64,000 nucleotides of DNA from Sphingobacterium rhinopitheci (GCF_022627575.1 NZ_JADEYQ010000006.1:124001-188000); one strand, 5' to 3'. Shown: positions 18,724-28,366, counted from the stretch's first letter. Program-made: numbers and translations. Notes: generated by a model not told the origin, from the sequence alone.

Positions 18724-19677
18724 ATGGAAGAAATCCAGCGTAAAGACATCCATATCATTAGTAGACATAGTGATATCGATGAATCCACCCTTCAAGATGC
18801 TCTACAACACAAAATATACACCAGCAAAAATGACTGGAGCCGATTTTTAAAGCTTCTTTTTATAAGCCTAGGTCTAGGTTTCTTAATAACGGGTATTATT
18901 TTCTTTTTTGCCTACAATTGGGATGATCTACATAAGTTCCTAAAACTAGGTATTATACAATTATTGATTATATCAGGCGTATTATGTATTGTAATATCCA
19001 AAGCCAATACAACGATTAAAAATATCGTGCTGACAGCGACATCCGCCCTTGTTGGTGCTTTATTCGCCGTATTTGGACAGATATACCAAACTGGTGCTAA
19101 TGCATATGACTTTTTTTTGGGATGGACCGTATTTATTACTGTATGGACAATAGTTGGTTATTACGCTCCTCTTTGGCTGTTATATAGTATATTACTCAAT
19201 ACAACCTTGTATTATTATATGGATCAGGTTGCCAGCAATTGGAGCGACACGACCTCATCCCTCCTATTCTTAGCCTTAAATAGCTTCCTGTTAATATCCT
19301 TTACACTATTAGGAAGAATAAAATCTGAACTTACATTACCTAATTGGTATTTAAATAGCCTGGCTATAGCTATTACAGGATTTTCAACACTCACTATAAC
19401 GTCACTGTATGATACCCAGTCCATCCCTTATACACTTTTATGTTTACTAGTAGTCAGTACTATTTATCTTTTAGGCGTATTGCAGGCTATAGCTACAAAA
19501 AAAGTCACCTATATCGCTTTGATGGCAGTCAGCATAATCCTAATAGCCATATATTATATATTCAGAATAATGAATGATGAAATGGCCATATTTTTTATCA
19601 CTATTTTTAGTATTGCAGCATTTACGGGAGTAATCAAATTATTATTAAACCTTCAACAAAAATGGACAAATGAATAA
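18724..19677 (+). CDS. DUF2157 family multi-pass membrane protein
   Basis: 317 aa. A soluble N-terminal segment of about 40 residues (with a WSRFLKLLFISLGLGFL junction) is followed by roughly nine hydrophobic helices. The segment ITGIIFFFAYNWDDLHKFLKL is the DUF2157 hallmark (W/Y-N-W near the first helix). It is the first gene of three that overlap one another, followed by a DUF4401-like protein and a GDYXXLXY protein, a constellation known in many Proteobacteria and Bacteroidota. Biochemical function is unknown. Confidence 0.85.
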   Translation: MEEIQRKDIHIISRHSDIDESTLQDALQHKIYTSKNDWSRFLKLLFISLGLGFLITGIIFFFAYNWDDLHKFLKLGIIQLLIISGVLCIVISKANTTIKNIVLTATSALVGALFAVFGQIYQTGANAYDFFLGWTVFITVWTIVGYYAPLWLLYSILLNTTLYYYMDQVASNWSDTTSSLLFLALNSFLLISFTLLGRIKSELTLPNWYLNSLAIAITGFSTLTITSLYDTQSIPYTLLCLLVVSTIYLLGVLQAIATKKVTYIALMAVSIILIAIYYIFRIMNDEMAIFFITIFSIAAFTGVIKLLLNLQQKWTNE

Positions 19678-20773
19678 TAATAGATCTGCCACTAGCATAG
19701 AATACCTTAAATCTATAGCTAAAAAACCTTTTTTGGTCGATGAAGAAGCTGTCAGTTCCGCTTATGCTTCAAGTAGTAAAGAACAACAAACCATGGTCAT
19801 CAAGGCTTTAACAATCTTTGGTGCGCTACTAACTTGCGTATTTGGTATTGGTTTTCTCTTCCTAATCGGAATATATGACTATCCTCTATTTATGATAGGT
19901 TTAGGAATTTTATTGATTATTATACCAAGCTATTTGACGACACAGGTTCATGAAACCTTCTTAGATACATTTCTACTAAGCCTTTATTGCACAGGATATG
20001 GTTTATTGGCATTTGGAATGTCGCAAGCACAAATTGATATAAAAGTTATCTTAATATGCTTATTAGTGGTTGCGACATTTACGCTCATTTATTTAAATAA
20101 TTATGTAATAGCCCTTATTGCTACGTTAATAATATATGGTTGTATTGAATTTTTATTAAAAGAATTTGACTTATATCAACTGTTTCCATTTTTCTATAAT
20201 GGGATAGCTATTCTTACGCTATTTATACTCACGAAAGAAGCCAAGATTATAAGCTACAGCAAGCATTTAGCAAAGATTTATGAACCGCTTAAAATTGCAT
20301 CAATCGTATTTTACATCTACAAACTCAATGGGTGGAGCACATTCAACCTTCGTACGTTTCAAGTGCTAGAAATAGACAGCTATAGCTTTAATATCTTTTC
20401 TTATAGTATCACATTAGTAGTCACGATAGGCTTATTCTTCTATCTAATAACGAAAATACTACAGCAATTAACAATTACTAATCGCAAACAAAAAGCTATT
20501 ATATACAGCGCAGCTTTGATTGTACTATTACCCAGTACAATCCAGCCGAATATTCCGGGAGCACTATTACTTATTCTTAGCTGCTTTTATATTAACTACA
20601 AAACAGGGATTGCCTTAGGAATACTATCATTTTTGTATTTCATCACGCGCTTTTACTATGACATGGAAGTAACCTTACTATTTAAGTCTATTATTCTAAT
20701 GCTAACGGGTTTTCTATTCTTATTGGTCTATTATCTAACATCAAAAAATCTTAGTGCCCATGAAAAATCTTAA
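19670..20773 (+). CDS. DUF4401-like multi-pass membrane protein
   Basis: 367 aa with about ten hydrophobic helices and short loops. Its ATG overlaps the end of the DUF2157 gene by 8 nt, indicating translational coupling. A short soluble N-terminus (residues 1-35) is followed by helices from about residue 40 on. The assignment to DUF4401 rests mainly on position in the DUF2157-DUF4401-GDYXXLXY set, since the sequence itself has no single motif I can point to. Confidence 0.7.
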   Translation: MNNNRSATSIEYLKSIAKKPFLVDEEAVSSAYASSSKEQQTMVIKALTIFGALLTCVFGIGFLFLIGIYDYPLFMIGLGILLIIIPSYLTTQVHETFLDTFLLSLYCTGYGLLAFGMSQAQIDIKVILICLLVVATFTLIYLNNYVIALIATLIIYGCIEFLLKEFDLYQLFPFFYNGIAILTLFILTKEAKIISYSKHLAKIYEPLKIASIVFYIYKLNGWSTFNLRTFQVLEIDSYSFNIFSYSITLVVTIGLFFYLITKILQQLTITNRKQKAIIYSAALIVLLPSTIQPNIPGALLLILSCFYINYKTGIALGILSFLYFITRFYYDMEVTLLFKSIILMLTGFLFLLVYYLTSKNLSAHEKS

Positions 20774-21248
20774 ATGGTATCTTATTTTGATTAATCTTGT
20801 AGCATTATTAATCTATTTTAATTATTCCGTTCTTAAAAAAGAAGATTTATTAGATAGTGGAGAGCTAATTTTGTTCCGATTAGCACCCGTTGATCCTCGA
20901 TCACTCATGCAAGGTGATTATATGACGCTGCGCTATGATTTCTCTGACAATATAGATAAATCTAAAATACAAAAAAGGGGATACTGCGTTTTACAAGTTG
21001 ATGGCAACAACGTTGCTAAAGCGATAAGATTACAACCAAAGAGCACACCCTTGCATCCTAGAGAAAAAATAATTAAATATAATTCGCCCAATGAATGGAC
21101 TACAAATATAGGCACTGAGTCCTATTTCTTTGAAGAAGGTAAAGCGGAGAAATATGAAAATGCCGTATATGGTGGAATCGTTATAGATACAGAAGGAAAT
21201 AGTTTGTTGCTCGGTCTATACGACGATAAACGACAAAAAATTGACTAA
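20760..21248 (+). CDS. GDYXXLXY domain protein
   Basis: 162 aa. One N-terminal hydrophobic helix (residues about 5-22) is followed by a soluble domain with RSLMQGDYMTLRYD, the motif that names the family, and a Gly-rich C-terminus (YGGIVIDTEGNSLLLGLYDD). The start is taken at ATG 20760; a GTG two codons earlier is possible. It overlaps the upstream gene by 14 nt. The domain probably lies in the periplasm, anchored to the membrane, and may assemble with the two membrane proteins; that is an inference from gene coupling. Confidence 0.85.
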   Translation: MKNLKWYLILINLVALLIYFNYSVLKKEDLLDSGELILFRLAPVDPRSLMQGDYMTLRYDFSDNIDKSKIQKRGYCVLQVDGNNVAKAIRLQPKSTPLHPREKIIKYNSPNEWTTNIGTESYFFEEGKAEKYENAVYGGIVIDTEGNSLLLGLYDDKRQKID

Positions 21249-21255
21249 TAATCTT

Positions 21256-21299
21256 AACTAAAAAAGCTCATTCTAATCTGAGAAAGAGCTTTTTTAGTT
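21256..21299. terminator. Bidirectional terminator between convergent genes
   Basis: AACTAAAAAAGCTC (21256-21269) pairs with GAGCTTTTTTAGTT (21286-21299). It serves both the DUF2157 operon and the serine hydrolase gene that ends at 21300. Confidence 0.85.
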
Positions 21300-22793
21300 T
21301 TAAAATTGTTTTTCTTTAACATCCGCAATAATATCACGTGCCATTCTATAGAATTCGTCATCAAAACGTCTGATATTACTTCGTGAATTACAAAGGAATA
21401 TAACAGCATATCCGCCCGAATAAACCCAAAAGGTAGCAACACCAGCCAATGTGCCGCCATGATAAAAGCTCTGAGGGAAATATTGATGATTTGTGCGCCA
21501 TCCCAACGTATATCTTGATCTTCCTGTAGAAGAAGGTGTAAACATCAATTGTCTAGTTTCTGCATTCAATAGATCAGGGATATTGTCTTTACCATCCAAT
21601 CGCCACAACAATTTGATAAGCTGATCGATAGAGGCAATTAATCCACCAGCAGGCGCTCTGACCCCCATATCTAAGCCTTCAGCATTAGCACTATTTTGAC
21701 CATAGTAAGCCACCTCATCTGGCCGTCTTTCTGCCTGTGTCCCTCCCACATGTATATTATCAATACCGACACTATGGTACAGATCTTCCATATATTGACT
21801 ATACGACTTACCTGATACCGTCTCGATAATATAGCCCAATATACCGTATCCTGTATTGTAATAAGCAAACACAGCCCCAGGTTCATTCAATTGCCTACTT
21901 CTGAGCATTGCTTGAATACGTTGCTCCATTGACCATCCAGTATAAAGCTTATCAAACATATAATCTGGGTGCGTACTATAACCACTAGTGTGCTCTAATA
22001 GATTACGAACAGTGATAGCAGTCGCTCTATTTGGCACATTAGGAAATTTGTCCTTCAAAATACCATTAGGCCCAAAAACAGTATCATTAAGCGCAATTTT
22101 GCCATCCTCTACCAATTTCAGAATCCCAACTGCGGTATGTTGCTTTGACATCGATGCCAACCTAAACAAATGGCTTGGCTGAACCCTAGTTTTACTTTCT
22201 TTGATCGCATATCCATAGCCCGATTGATACACCGTTTTTGTGCTATCTACATTCACGACAGCAAAAGAAACACCAGGTATATTATACTTTTCTTTAAAAT
22301 TATAGATAATACTATCTAGCTCTTTAATTCCTAATTTAGGTAATACATCATATTCAACCTTAGTACCAAATTGTGACGTTATCTCCAAATTGATATTCGC
22401 ATCAATATTGATATTCGTCATGACAATAGCTACATCTTTTCCATTCAAAAGACCATAATTTTTTGGAACAGGAATACCATTTACTTTGACAGAGCTGTTT
22501 ATAGGACAATATACTTCCATATTTACAGCATTGGTATTTAGAGTCTGTGGTAAGGTTACATAAATAAGATTATTTTTGCCACTCTGGATATATGGCTCTT
22601 CGGTCATCGTGGGATTTTCAGCTCTTGGAAATCGTAAATCCAATAAGCCGTTACCAAACTGGATAGAAGAGTAAACATGCTCTTGATCTATCTTTTGTAT
22701 TGTAGAAGCAGCATTGACTTGATAACAAGAAAAAAAAGAAAATAGAAGAAAAAATAGTTGTCTATTATAATTAATATCGAAATAGCGCTTCAT
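21300..22793 (-). CDS. Exported serine hydrolase, class C beta-lactamase/PBP-like
   Basis: 497 aa. Residues 1-28 form a signal peptide (hydrophobic LFFLLFSFFSCYQVNA). Residues about 30-150 form a beta-rich N-terminal domain that I do not recognise. The hydrolase domain follows, with nucleophile Ser214 in SMSK (214-217), YYN at 311-313 and HGGTLAG toward the C-terminus in place of KTG. This pattern fits esterases/D-aminopeptidases of the family rather than a proven beta-lactamase. It is the last gene downstream of pyrC, LD-carboxypeptidase and M14 carboxypeptidase (85-nt gap), so a role in peptide or murein turnover is plausible. Confidence 0.88.
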   Translation of the reverse strand: MKRYFDINYNRQLFFLLFSFFSCYQVNAASTIQKIDQEHVYSSIQFGNGLLDLRFPRAENPTMTEEPYIQSGKNNLIYVTLPQTLNTNAVNMEVYCPINSSVKVNGIPVPKNYGLLNGKDVAIVMTNINIDANINLEITSQFGTKVEYDVLPKLGIKELDSIIYNFKEKYNIPGVSFAVVNVDSTKTVYQSGYGYAIKESKTRVQPSHLFRLASMSKQHTAVGILKLVEDGKIALNDTVFGPNGILKDKFPNVPNRATAITVRNLLEHTSGYSTHPDYMFDKLYTGWSMEQRIQAMLRSRQLNEPGAVFAYYNTGYGILGYIIETVSGKSYSQYMEDLYHSVGIDNIHVGGTQAERRPDEVAYYGQNSANAEGLDMGVRAPAGGLIASIDQLIKLLWRLDGKDNIPDLLNAETRQLMFTPSSTGRSRYTLGWRTNHQYFPQSFYHGGTLAGVATFWVYSGGYAVIFLCNSRSNIRRFDDEFYRMARDIIADVKEKQF

Positions 22794-22878
22794 TAAAATT
22801 GTAACTTATAAGGAATAATCCTAAACTAATAAAAAGTAAAAAACTAGTACTAAACTAGTTCCTTACGTTATTTAAACC

Positions 22879-24381
22879 CTAATAAACCCTACTTTTATAC
22901 TTAAATACTTCGGGTTGTTTGGATAAATCTATTAAATAGCCATTGAAAATAGCATATTTTAAATCCCCCTCCTTATCGGCTAAATAAAAATTAGCTGTTC
23001 CCCCCAAATCTATGGTTGTCGTAGGGTAAAAAACTGTTTGTTTATAAAAATGAATAGGATAATTGTGTAACGGTAGCGTCTGTGGTTCCACATTCTTTTT
23101 AACAGCTACTCCCATAATTCCTTTCTTCAATAACTCGAAAGCAGCTTGTTCTGTTAACATTGATAAATCGTTAATAGGATTAGCCTGTATTTTTGCTTGT
23201 ATGACATGTAACCCTTCAGCATCTAACTCATCATAGCCAAAAGATTCCTGTAAATCGCCAATATCTTCAATAGCTCCCCTAACGAAAAAGTCACGGTCTA
23301 CAGTTCTTTCATTGCGACGTATCGCAATATCCGTTTTGTAAACTATAGCATCACGCTCCACCAATACATTACGCAATACAACATCGTGCAATTGAGAGGC
23401 ATTGAAAGGAATATCCTCATAATCCTTTTTATCATAATTTTGGTAACTACCTTCCGCAATTTCAATTAAAGCATTTAGGATGATGATAAAGTTCAATTTA
23501 CGAATCTGTTGTTTCTCAGGATCACCCTTCATACCACCAGATTCTATTAGTACTGTACTTGCACCCCACGATTGAAAATTGTCCCCAAATCCGCGCTGCG
23601 TATATGTATCGTCATACTTTGCGACAGCATCAGGGATATACTGTTGCAAAATATTATTCATCCCCACAGCCATTTGCATGGCACCTTCACGTACCTCATT
23701 GATATCACGAGATTCATTGAATGCTGGTGCTAACAACGATATGGAAACTGGATTTTTTGTCCCCGGCACATTATAGTATATATTTTGATCATGCAAATTG
23801 AAGCCAAATTGAGGCTTTAATGCTGCAGCACGCGCACGCAATAAAGCACCTTCTACCGTTTGACCCGCACGAGCATCTCTATTCATATCTATACTCTGTG
23901 CTGTGCGTCGGGTATATAACTCGGCACCATCAGGATTCAGCATAGGGATAAAATGTATATTAAGCTTGCTGCTCAATAACTTTCGGATGTCATCATAACC
24001 ATCACCTTTACCTTCTAAAAAGTTAAATAAATCAAATAATGCCATCGTTGCTGTAGGCTCATCGCCATGCATCTGCGACCACAACATCACTGTTTTATCT
24101 CCTGAACCATAGCTTAATTCATATATAGCACGTTTTTGAAAAGACTCTCCTATTTTTTGGACAGCAATAATATCTCGCTGCTTATGAATTTGAACAAGTG
24201 AATCTACATCATAGTGTTTAAATCTGCGGTGTTGCAAAGCCGATTCTTTGTATTTACTATAAATCGAGTTAAATGTTGTCGTATCTATCTTCATAGCATT
24301 TATATTCATTTGTGTATCTTTTTTAGCGTCGCAAGACGTAAAAATTCCAATAGCACAAACTAGTATTAATATATTTCTCAT
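22879..24381 (-). CDS. M14 family zinc carboxypeptidase, lipoprotein
   Basis: 500 aa. The N-terminus ILVCAIGIFTSC has a lipobox-like end with Cys17, so it is probably lipid-anchored. MHGDEP at 104-109 is the HxxE zinc motif; NPDGAELYTRR and DMNRDAR are the M14 substrate-binding and Arg motifs, and NLHDQN holds the third zinc ligand. A C-terminal part of about 170 residues is beyond the catalytic core. It probably trims peptides or murein stem peptides in the cell envelope. Its ATG overlaps the stop of the LD-carboxypeptidase gene by 4 nt. Confidence 0.88.
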   Translation of the reverse strand: MRNILILVCAIGIFTSCDAKKDTQMNINAMKIDTTTFNSIYSKYKESALQHRRFKHYDVDSLVQIHKQRDIIAVQKIGESFQKRAIYELSYGSGDKTVMLWSQMHGDEPTATMALFDLFNFLEGKGDGYDDIRKLLSSKLNIHFIPMLNPDGAELYTRRTAQSIDMNRDARAGQTVEGALLRARAAALKPQFGFNLHDQNIYYNVPGTKNPVSISLLAPAFNESRDINEVREGAMQMAVGMNNILQQYIPDAVAKYDDTYTQRGFGDNFQSWGASTVLIESGGMKGDPEKQQIRKLNFIIILNALIEIAEGSYQNYDKKDYEDIPFNASQLHDVVLRNVLVERDAIVYKTDIAIRRNERTVDRDFFVRGAIEDIGDLQESFGYDELDAEGLHVIQAKIQANPINDLSMLTEQAAFELLKKGIMGVAVKKNVEPQTLPLHNYPIHFYKQTVFYPTTTIDLGGTANFYLADKEGDLKYAIFNGYLIDLSKQPEVFKYKSRVY

Positions 24382-25430
24382 ATCAATGATTTCTCCAAGT
24401 ACTCAATCTTCCCCAACGAGGCATCCATACGGACACGGACACCTACAGGGATCAAAAATTGATCAGATATATGACCTATCATTGCTCCAGAATACGCTGG
24501 TATCCCCAAAGGCTTGATATAATCATTTAACATTTGATCCAATGTAAAGGCACCATATGCTTGTTCAGGACCACAGTCGGTACATTTACCAAAAATAAAA
24601 CCTTTTATCTGCGCTAAAATTCCAGCATTCATCAATTGACAAAACATACGATCCATACGATCTGATTTCTCCCCTATCTCTTCAATGAATAATATAGCAT
24701 CCTTAAAATCGGGTAAGTATGGAGAACCACATAGACCAGTCAATAAAGTTAGATTACCCCCCAATATTGTTCCTTCTACTATACCAGGCGTGATTGTTTG
24801 TATACGATCTTTATATTGAATAATTTGATTTTCAGCTTTTACAGGATTCGTAAATGTGGCCAATTTATTTTCTATAAACTGTTCTTTAAACAGCTTAACG
24901 ACATAATTGCTCCATGTACTGCTCCCTACCACACCGTGAAAAGACACCAATCCTGTCTTCGCATAAAAAGCTAATATCAAAGCGGTGATATCACTATATC
25001 CCAATAATACTTTAGGGTTATTGCGGATCAAGTTGTAATCGATATAGGGCAATAATCGAGATGCACCATTGCCACCCCGAATACACAAGATACCATCTAC
25101 TTCTTTATCAGCAAACATACTATGCAAATCCGCTAATCGCTCTTGATCTTTACCTGCTAAATTGCCATAGCGGGCACGAATATATTTCCCTTCCTTGACC
25201 TTGAAACCAAGGTAAGTCAACACTTCCTTAGTCATGGTAATCGTTTCCTCTTCCGACAGTGCACCTGCAGGCGTAATAATACCTATTGTATCCCCCTCTT
25301 TTAGGGTTTTAGCTCTCAACAGCGATTTCACTTGAGGAACAATATCGATCGCTGCTTGTACAGTAGTATCCGAAAGTGTAAAGGCTCCTAAGCCTAAACC
25401 CAATGATTTAAGAAATGTCCTTTTATCCAT
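24378..25430 (-). CDS. LD-carboxypeptidase (S66), exported
   Basis: 350 aa. Cuts the L-Lys/DAP-D-Ala bond in tetrapeptides of peptidoglycan. The N-terminus MDKRTFLKSLGLGLGAF looks like a Tat/Sec export signal although only KR is present. CIRGGNGASRLL and GYSDITAL (Ser146 nucleophile) are the S66 hallmarks, and Glu/His follow in IEEIGEKSDRMDRM and near MIGHISDQ. Classical LdcA is cytoplasmic and part of murein recycling, so an exported copy is notable. It overlaps pyrC by one base (TAATG) and the M14 gene by four. Confidence 0.9.
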   Translation of the reverse strand: MDKRTFLKSLGLGLGAFTLSDTTVQAAIDIVPQVKSLLRAKTLKEGDTIGIITPAGALSEEETITMTKEVLTYLGFKVKEGKYIRARYGNLAGKDQERLADLHSMFADKEVDGILCIRGGNGASRLLPYIDYNLIRNNPKVLLGYSDITALILAFYAKTGLVSFHGVVGSSTWSNYVVKLFKEQFIENKLATFTNPVKAENQIIQYKDRIQTITPGIVEGTILGGNLTLLTGLCGSPYLPDFKDAILFIEEIGEKSDRMDRMFCQLMNAGILAQIKGFIFGKCTDCGPEQAYGAFTLDQMLNDYIKPLGIPAYSGAMIGHISDQFLIPVGVRVRMDASLGKIEYLEKSLI

Positions 25431-26764
25431 TATCTATTAAATAATAAACGATGTCCTGAACCTACTTCCATAATCTGCCCCTTAGAATAGGCTATATTTC
25501 CACTGACGATAGTGTGCTCAATTGAAGAAGAGAAAGTGTGTTCTTCAAATGGTGACCAGCCACATTTGGACAATATATTTGCACGATTTACCGTATATGG
25601 TTTGTTCAAATCTACGAGTACCAAATCTGCCCAATACCCTTCACGAATAAATCCACGTTGCTCGATTTGAAAGGCGATAGCTGTATTGTGCGCTGTCTTC
25701 TGAACCACTTGTTCCAAAGTCATCTTCCCTTGCTGCACCAAATCCAATAACGCTTGAAGCGCATGCTGAACTAAAGGCCCGCCCGAAGGAGCTTGCAAAT
25801 AAGCTTGTTCTTTTTCTTCAATAGTATGAGGGGCATGATCTGTTGCTATCACATCGATATGACCATCCAATACTGCTTTCAATATTTGATCACGATCATC
25901 TACCGTTTTTACAGCAGGATTCCATTTTATATAATTCCCTTTAGTAGAATAGTCTAAATCCGAAAACCACATATGGTGGATACAAGCTTCTGCGGTAATA
26001 CGTTTCTGCTCCAATGGAATATCATTCGTAAATAATGCCGTTTCTTTGCCTGTCGAAATATGTAAAATATGTAATCTTGTATTATTTTTCTTAGCTAATT
26101 CAACAGCTTTAGATGAAGACAAATAACATGCTTCTGCTGAACGAATTAAAGGATGCATATTGATGGTAATAGCATCTCCATACTGCTCTTTGTACAGCGC
26201 AAGATTAGCTTTTATGGTAGCTTCATCTTCACAATGTGTGGCTACTAAGGTCGGCGCATTGCGAAAAATATTCTCCAAAGCGACCTCGCTATCCACCAAC
26301 ATATTACCTGTAGAAGACCCCATAAACACTTTAATACCGCACACATCTCGCGGGTTGGTCTTCAATACCTCGTCCAAATTATCATTACCTGCTCCCATAA
26401 AGAAAGAGTAATTTGCTAATGAACTATCTTGACCTATATCATACTTATCTTGCAGTAATCGCTGCGTCAATGTATTAGGAACGGTATTTGGCATCTCCAT
26501 AAAAGATGTAGTACCCCCCGCTACCGCAGCACGGCTTTCCGTAAAAATATTTGCCTTATATGTCAATCCCGGCTCTCTAAAATGCACCTGATCGTCAATC
26601 AGTCCCGGTAACAAGTGTAAGCCTTCAGCATTAATTTCTTGATCTGCTTTCAAGTCCAATTGACCACCGATTTTTTCAATACGACCGTCTTTGATAAACA
26701 AGTCCAACGTTTCGATCTTACCTTCGTTTACGACCTGTGCATTTTTTATTAGTATAGATGACAT
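25430..26764 (-). CDS. pyrC: Dihydroorotase
   Basis: 444 aa amidohydrolase that closes carbamoyl-aspartate to dihydroorotate in pyrimidine synthesis. GLIDDQVHFREPG (54-66) is the metal-site signature; the first His of the usual HxH is Gln59 here. The downstream ligands are present: GIKVFMGSSTGNM (carboxylated-Lys region), THCEDE, LHILHIST and ATDHAPHT. It belongs to the long class I/AllB-like branch. It leads a minus-strand operon with two envelope carboxypeptidases, an unusual pairing. A -7-like element lies 31 nt upstream. Confidence 0.92.
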   Translation of the reverse strand: MSSILIKNAQVVNEGKIETLDLFIKDGRIEKIGGQLDLKADQEINAEGLHLLPGLIDDQVHFREPGLTYKANIFTESRAAVAGGTTSFMEMPNTVPNTLTQRLLQDKYDIGQDSSLANYSFFMGAGNDNLDEVLKTNPRDVCGIKVFMGSSTGNMLVDSEVALENIFRNAPTLVATHCEDEATIKANLALYKEQYGDAITINMHPLIRSAEACYLSSSKAVELAKKNNTRLHILHISTGKETALFTNDIPLEQKRITAEACIHHMWFSDLDYSTKGNYIKWNPAVKTVDDRDQILKAVLDGHIDVIATDHAPHTIEEKEQAYLQAPSGGPLVQHALQALLDLVQQGKMTLEQVVQKTAHNTAIAFQIEQRGFIREGYWADLVLVDLNKPYTVNRANILSKCGWSPFEEHTFSSSIEHTIVSGNIAYSKGQIMEVGSGHRLLFNR

Positions 26765-26794
26765 GTAATGTATTCCCTTTGATTATTATATATA

Positions 26795-26802
26795 CAAACA
26801 TA
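26795..26802 (-). promoter_or_regulatory. -7 element of the pyrC operon
   Basis: Minus-strand TATGTTTG fits TAnnTTTG. A TTG lies 24 nt further upstream, one base beyond the usual range. The rest of 26803-27050 holds no gene that I recognise. Confidence 0.35.
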
Positions 26803-27057
26803 CTAAAATATCAATGCCTATGCCATCAAAATAAAGGTAAAAATGATTAAAAATCTATTGAAACGTAGTTGTTACGAGAAGGAAGAAAAATAGTTTTCAA
26901 TGACATCCATTTAGAAAAGATTAGCTAGGCTATCCTAGTAATTACAGACCTTAGATGGTATTCAATTAGCAACAAACACTACAGTTTTAATTAAGTAGTA
27001 ATCGCATTTTATGGTATAATCTACACAACACGGGTATGAATGAGGTATTACAGCAGT

Positions 27058-27098
27058 AAAAAAGCGCCCTGATACAGCTAAGTAACAGGGCGCTTTTT
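27058..27098 (-). terminator. Terminator of the quinone reductase gene
   Basis: AAAAAAGCGCCCTG (27058-27071) pairs with CAGGGCGCTTTTT (27086-27098). Reading on the minus strand a U run follows. It lies 38 nt beyond the stop. Confidence 0.85.
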
Positions 27099-27136
27099 AC
27101 AAATAATCACTATAAATGATGATCAACACTATAGTA

Positions 27137-27724
27137 TTATGCGATAACATTCTCTAGATGTGCTATCCATGCATTAATATCTGCCTCCATCTTATTATTC
27201 TTTTCTACATCGTGAAAATGAAAGCTTGGTAATGCTGACATACCTATAAACTCATTCATCTTGTGAAACCCATACAAAGGACCTTCATCGACACTTTTCT
27301 GGCCAAAAAATTCGCCCGGTAACGTGAAAGCTTCTTTCGGTGCATTCCAACTCGTTGTCAATAGGTACTTCTTTCCCTGCAACAATCCACCAGTACCATA
27401 GTTTACTGCAGGATTTTCACTTTTACGACCATCGCTTCTGTATAGGCTACCATATCCTTCAGTAAAAACTAAATCGATATATTTTTTAAAATCATATGGC
27501 AATTGAAACCACCAGATAGGCGTGTGATATATTATTACATCAGCCCACACATACTTATCCACTTCAACAGCACAATCATAACCTGCCGCAATCTGTGTAG
27601 ATTTGACTTCAAACCCTTCTTTATTATTAAAAAAATCGAGCGTAACCTCTGTAATTGTGGTATTATACTTTGCTCCTGAATGTGCTAAAACTTGCCCCCC
27701 ATTAATAACTAAAATATTCTTCAT
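27137..27724 (-). CDS. mdaB: NAD(P)H oxidoreductase, MdaB-type quinone reductase
   Basis: 195 aa flavodoxin-fold protein. KNILVINGGQ at the start, VWADVIIYHTPIWWFQLP in the centre and TSWNAPKEAF are typical of MdaB (modulator of drug activity B). It should reduce quinones with NAD(P)H through FAD as protection against oxidative or electrophile stress, in the cytoplasm. It is monocistronic, with its own terminator and an upstream palindrome suited to an HxlR/MarR-type repressor. Other flavodoxin-like reductases are the main alternative. Confidence 0.9.
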   Translation of the reverse strand: MKNILVINGGQVLAHSGAKYNTTITEVTLDFFNNKEGFEVKSTQIAAGYDCAVEVDKYVWADVIIYHTPIWWFQLPYDFKKYIDLVFTEGYGSLYRSDGRKSENPAVNYGTGGLLQGKKYLLTTSWNAPKEAFTLPGEFFGQKSVDEGPLYGFHKMNEFIGMSALPSFHFHDVEKNNKMEADINAWIAHLENVIA

Positions 27725-27757
27725 ATTGAATCTGTAACCTCCTTAAATTTTGCACTA

Positions 27758-27783
27758 CAAAAATAAAGATTACACTACTGTAA
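27758..27783 (-). promoter_or_regulatory. Promoter and candidate operator of mdaB
   Basis: On the minus strand TATTTTTG (27765-27758) matches the -7 consensus. Immediately upstream lies TTACA-GTAG-TGTAA (27770-27783), a perfect 5-bp inverted repeat with 4-bp spacer, placed where a repressor would block the polymerase. An HxlR/MarR type regulator is an inference. The rest of 27784-28366 is AT-rich and holds no feature I can support. Confidence 0.4.
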
Positions 27784-28366
27784 ATGGTCATTTTAATATC
27801 ATTGCTGCTATTAAATAATCTATCAAAATTCATTCCCTATTCACAATGCTATCGCACAAAAAAATAAGACTTAAGGTCAACTATTTACACAAGCTAACTA
27901 TACGAAGTACATAGCAGTTATGTACTATAATCGCGCTTAATTAATAAATTATTCCCCAATTATGAACAACCTAACTACACCCCCTAATTTATTGAGACGA
28001 AATAAATTTAAATAAAATAGAAAAACCAAGTGATTAAATAGTTTTAATAATTACATTATATCTTTTAAAGAATAAAAACACCATAATATAAAAAAACATA
28101 TCATTGTGAAATAGATCCAATTATTAGCTTAAAAGCATAGATAATAGGCGACAAACGGTATTAAATCAACCATAACAGTACCTAGATGTAGGTTAATTTA
28201 TTTCACTACATATAAAAAAAACAAAATTAATGAAGTGTAATTTCTAAAAAATCAAACATAGACACATTGATAGTTACAAATAAAAACAGGTAAGAAATTT
28301 TAAAAATATTAAACTTATACCATACCAAAACCTACTATATTAGTACGCCAAACAAATTAATAATCT

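Noticed and set aside
26843-26893. A 16-codon ORF upstream of pyrC
   Set aside because: Too short, with no ribosome-binding or conservation evidence; expected by chance.
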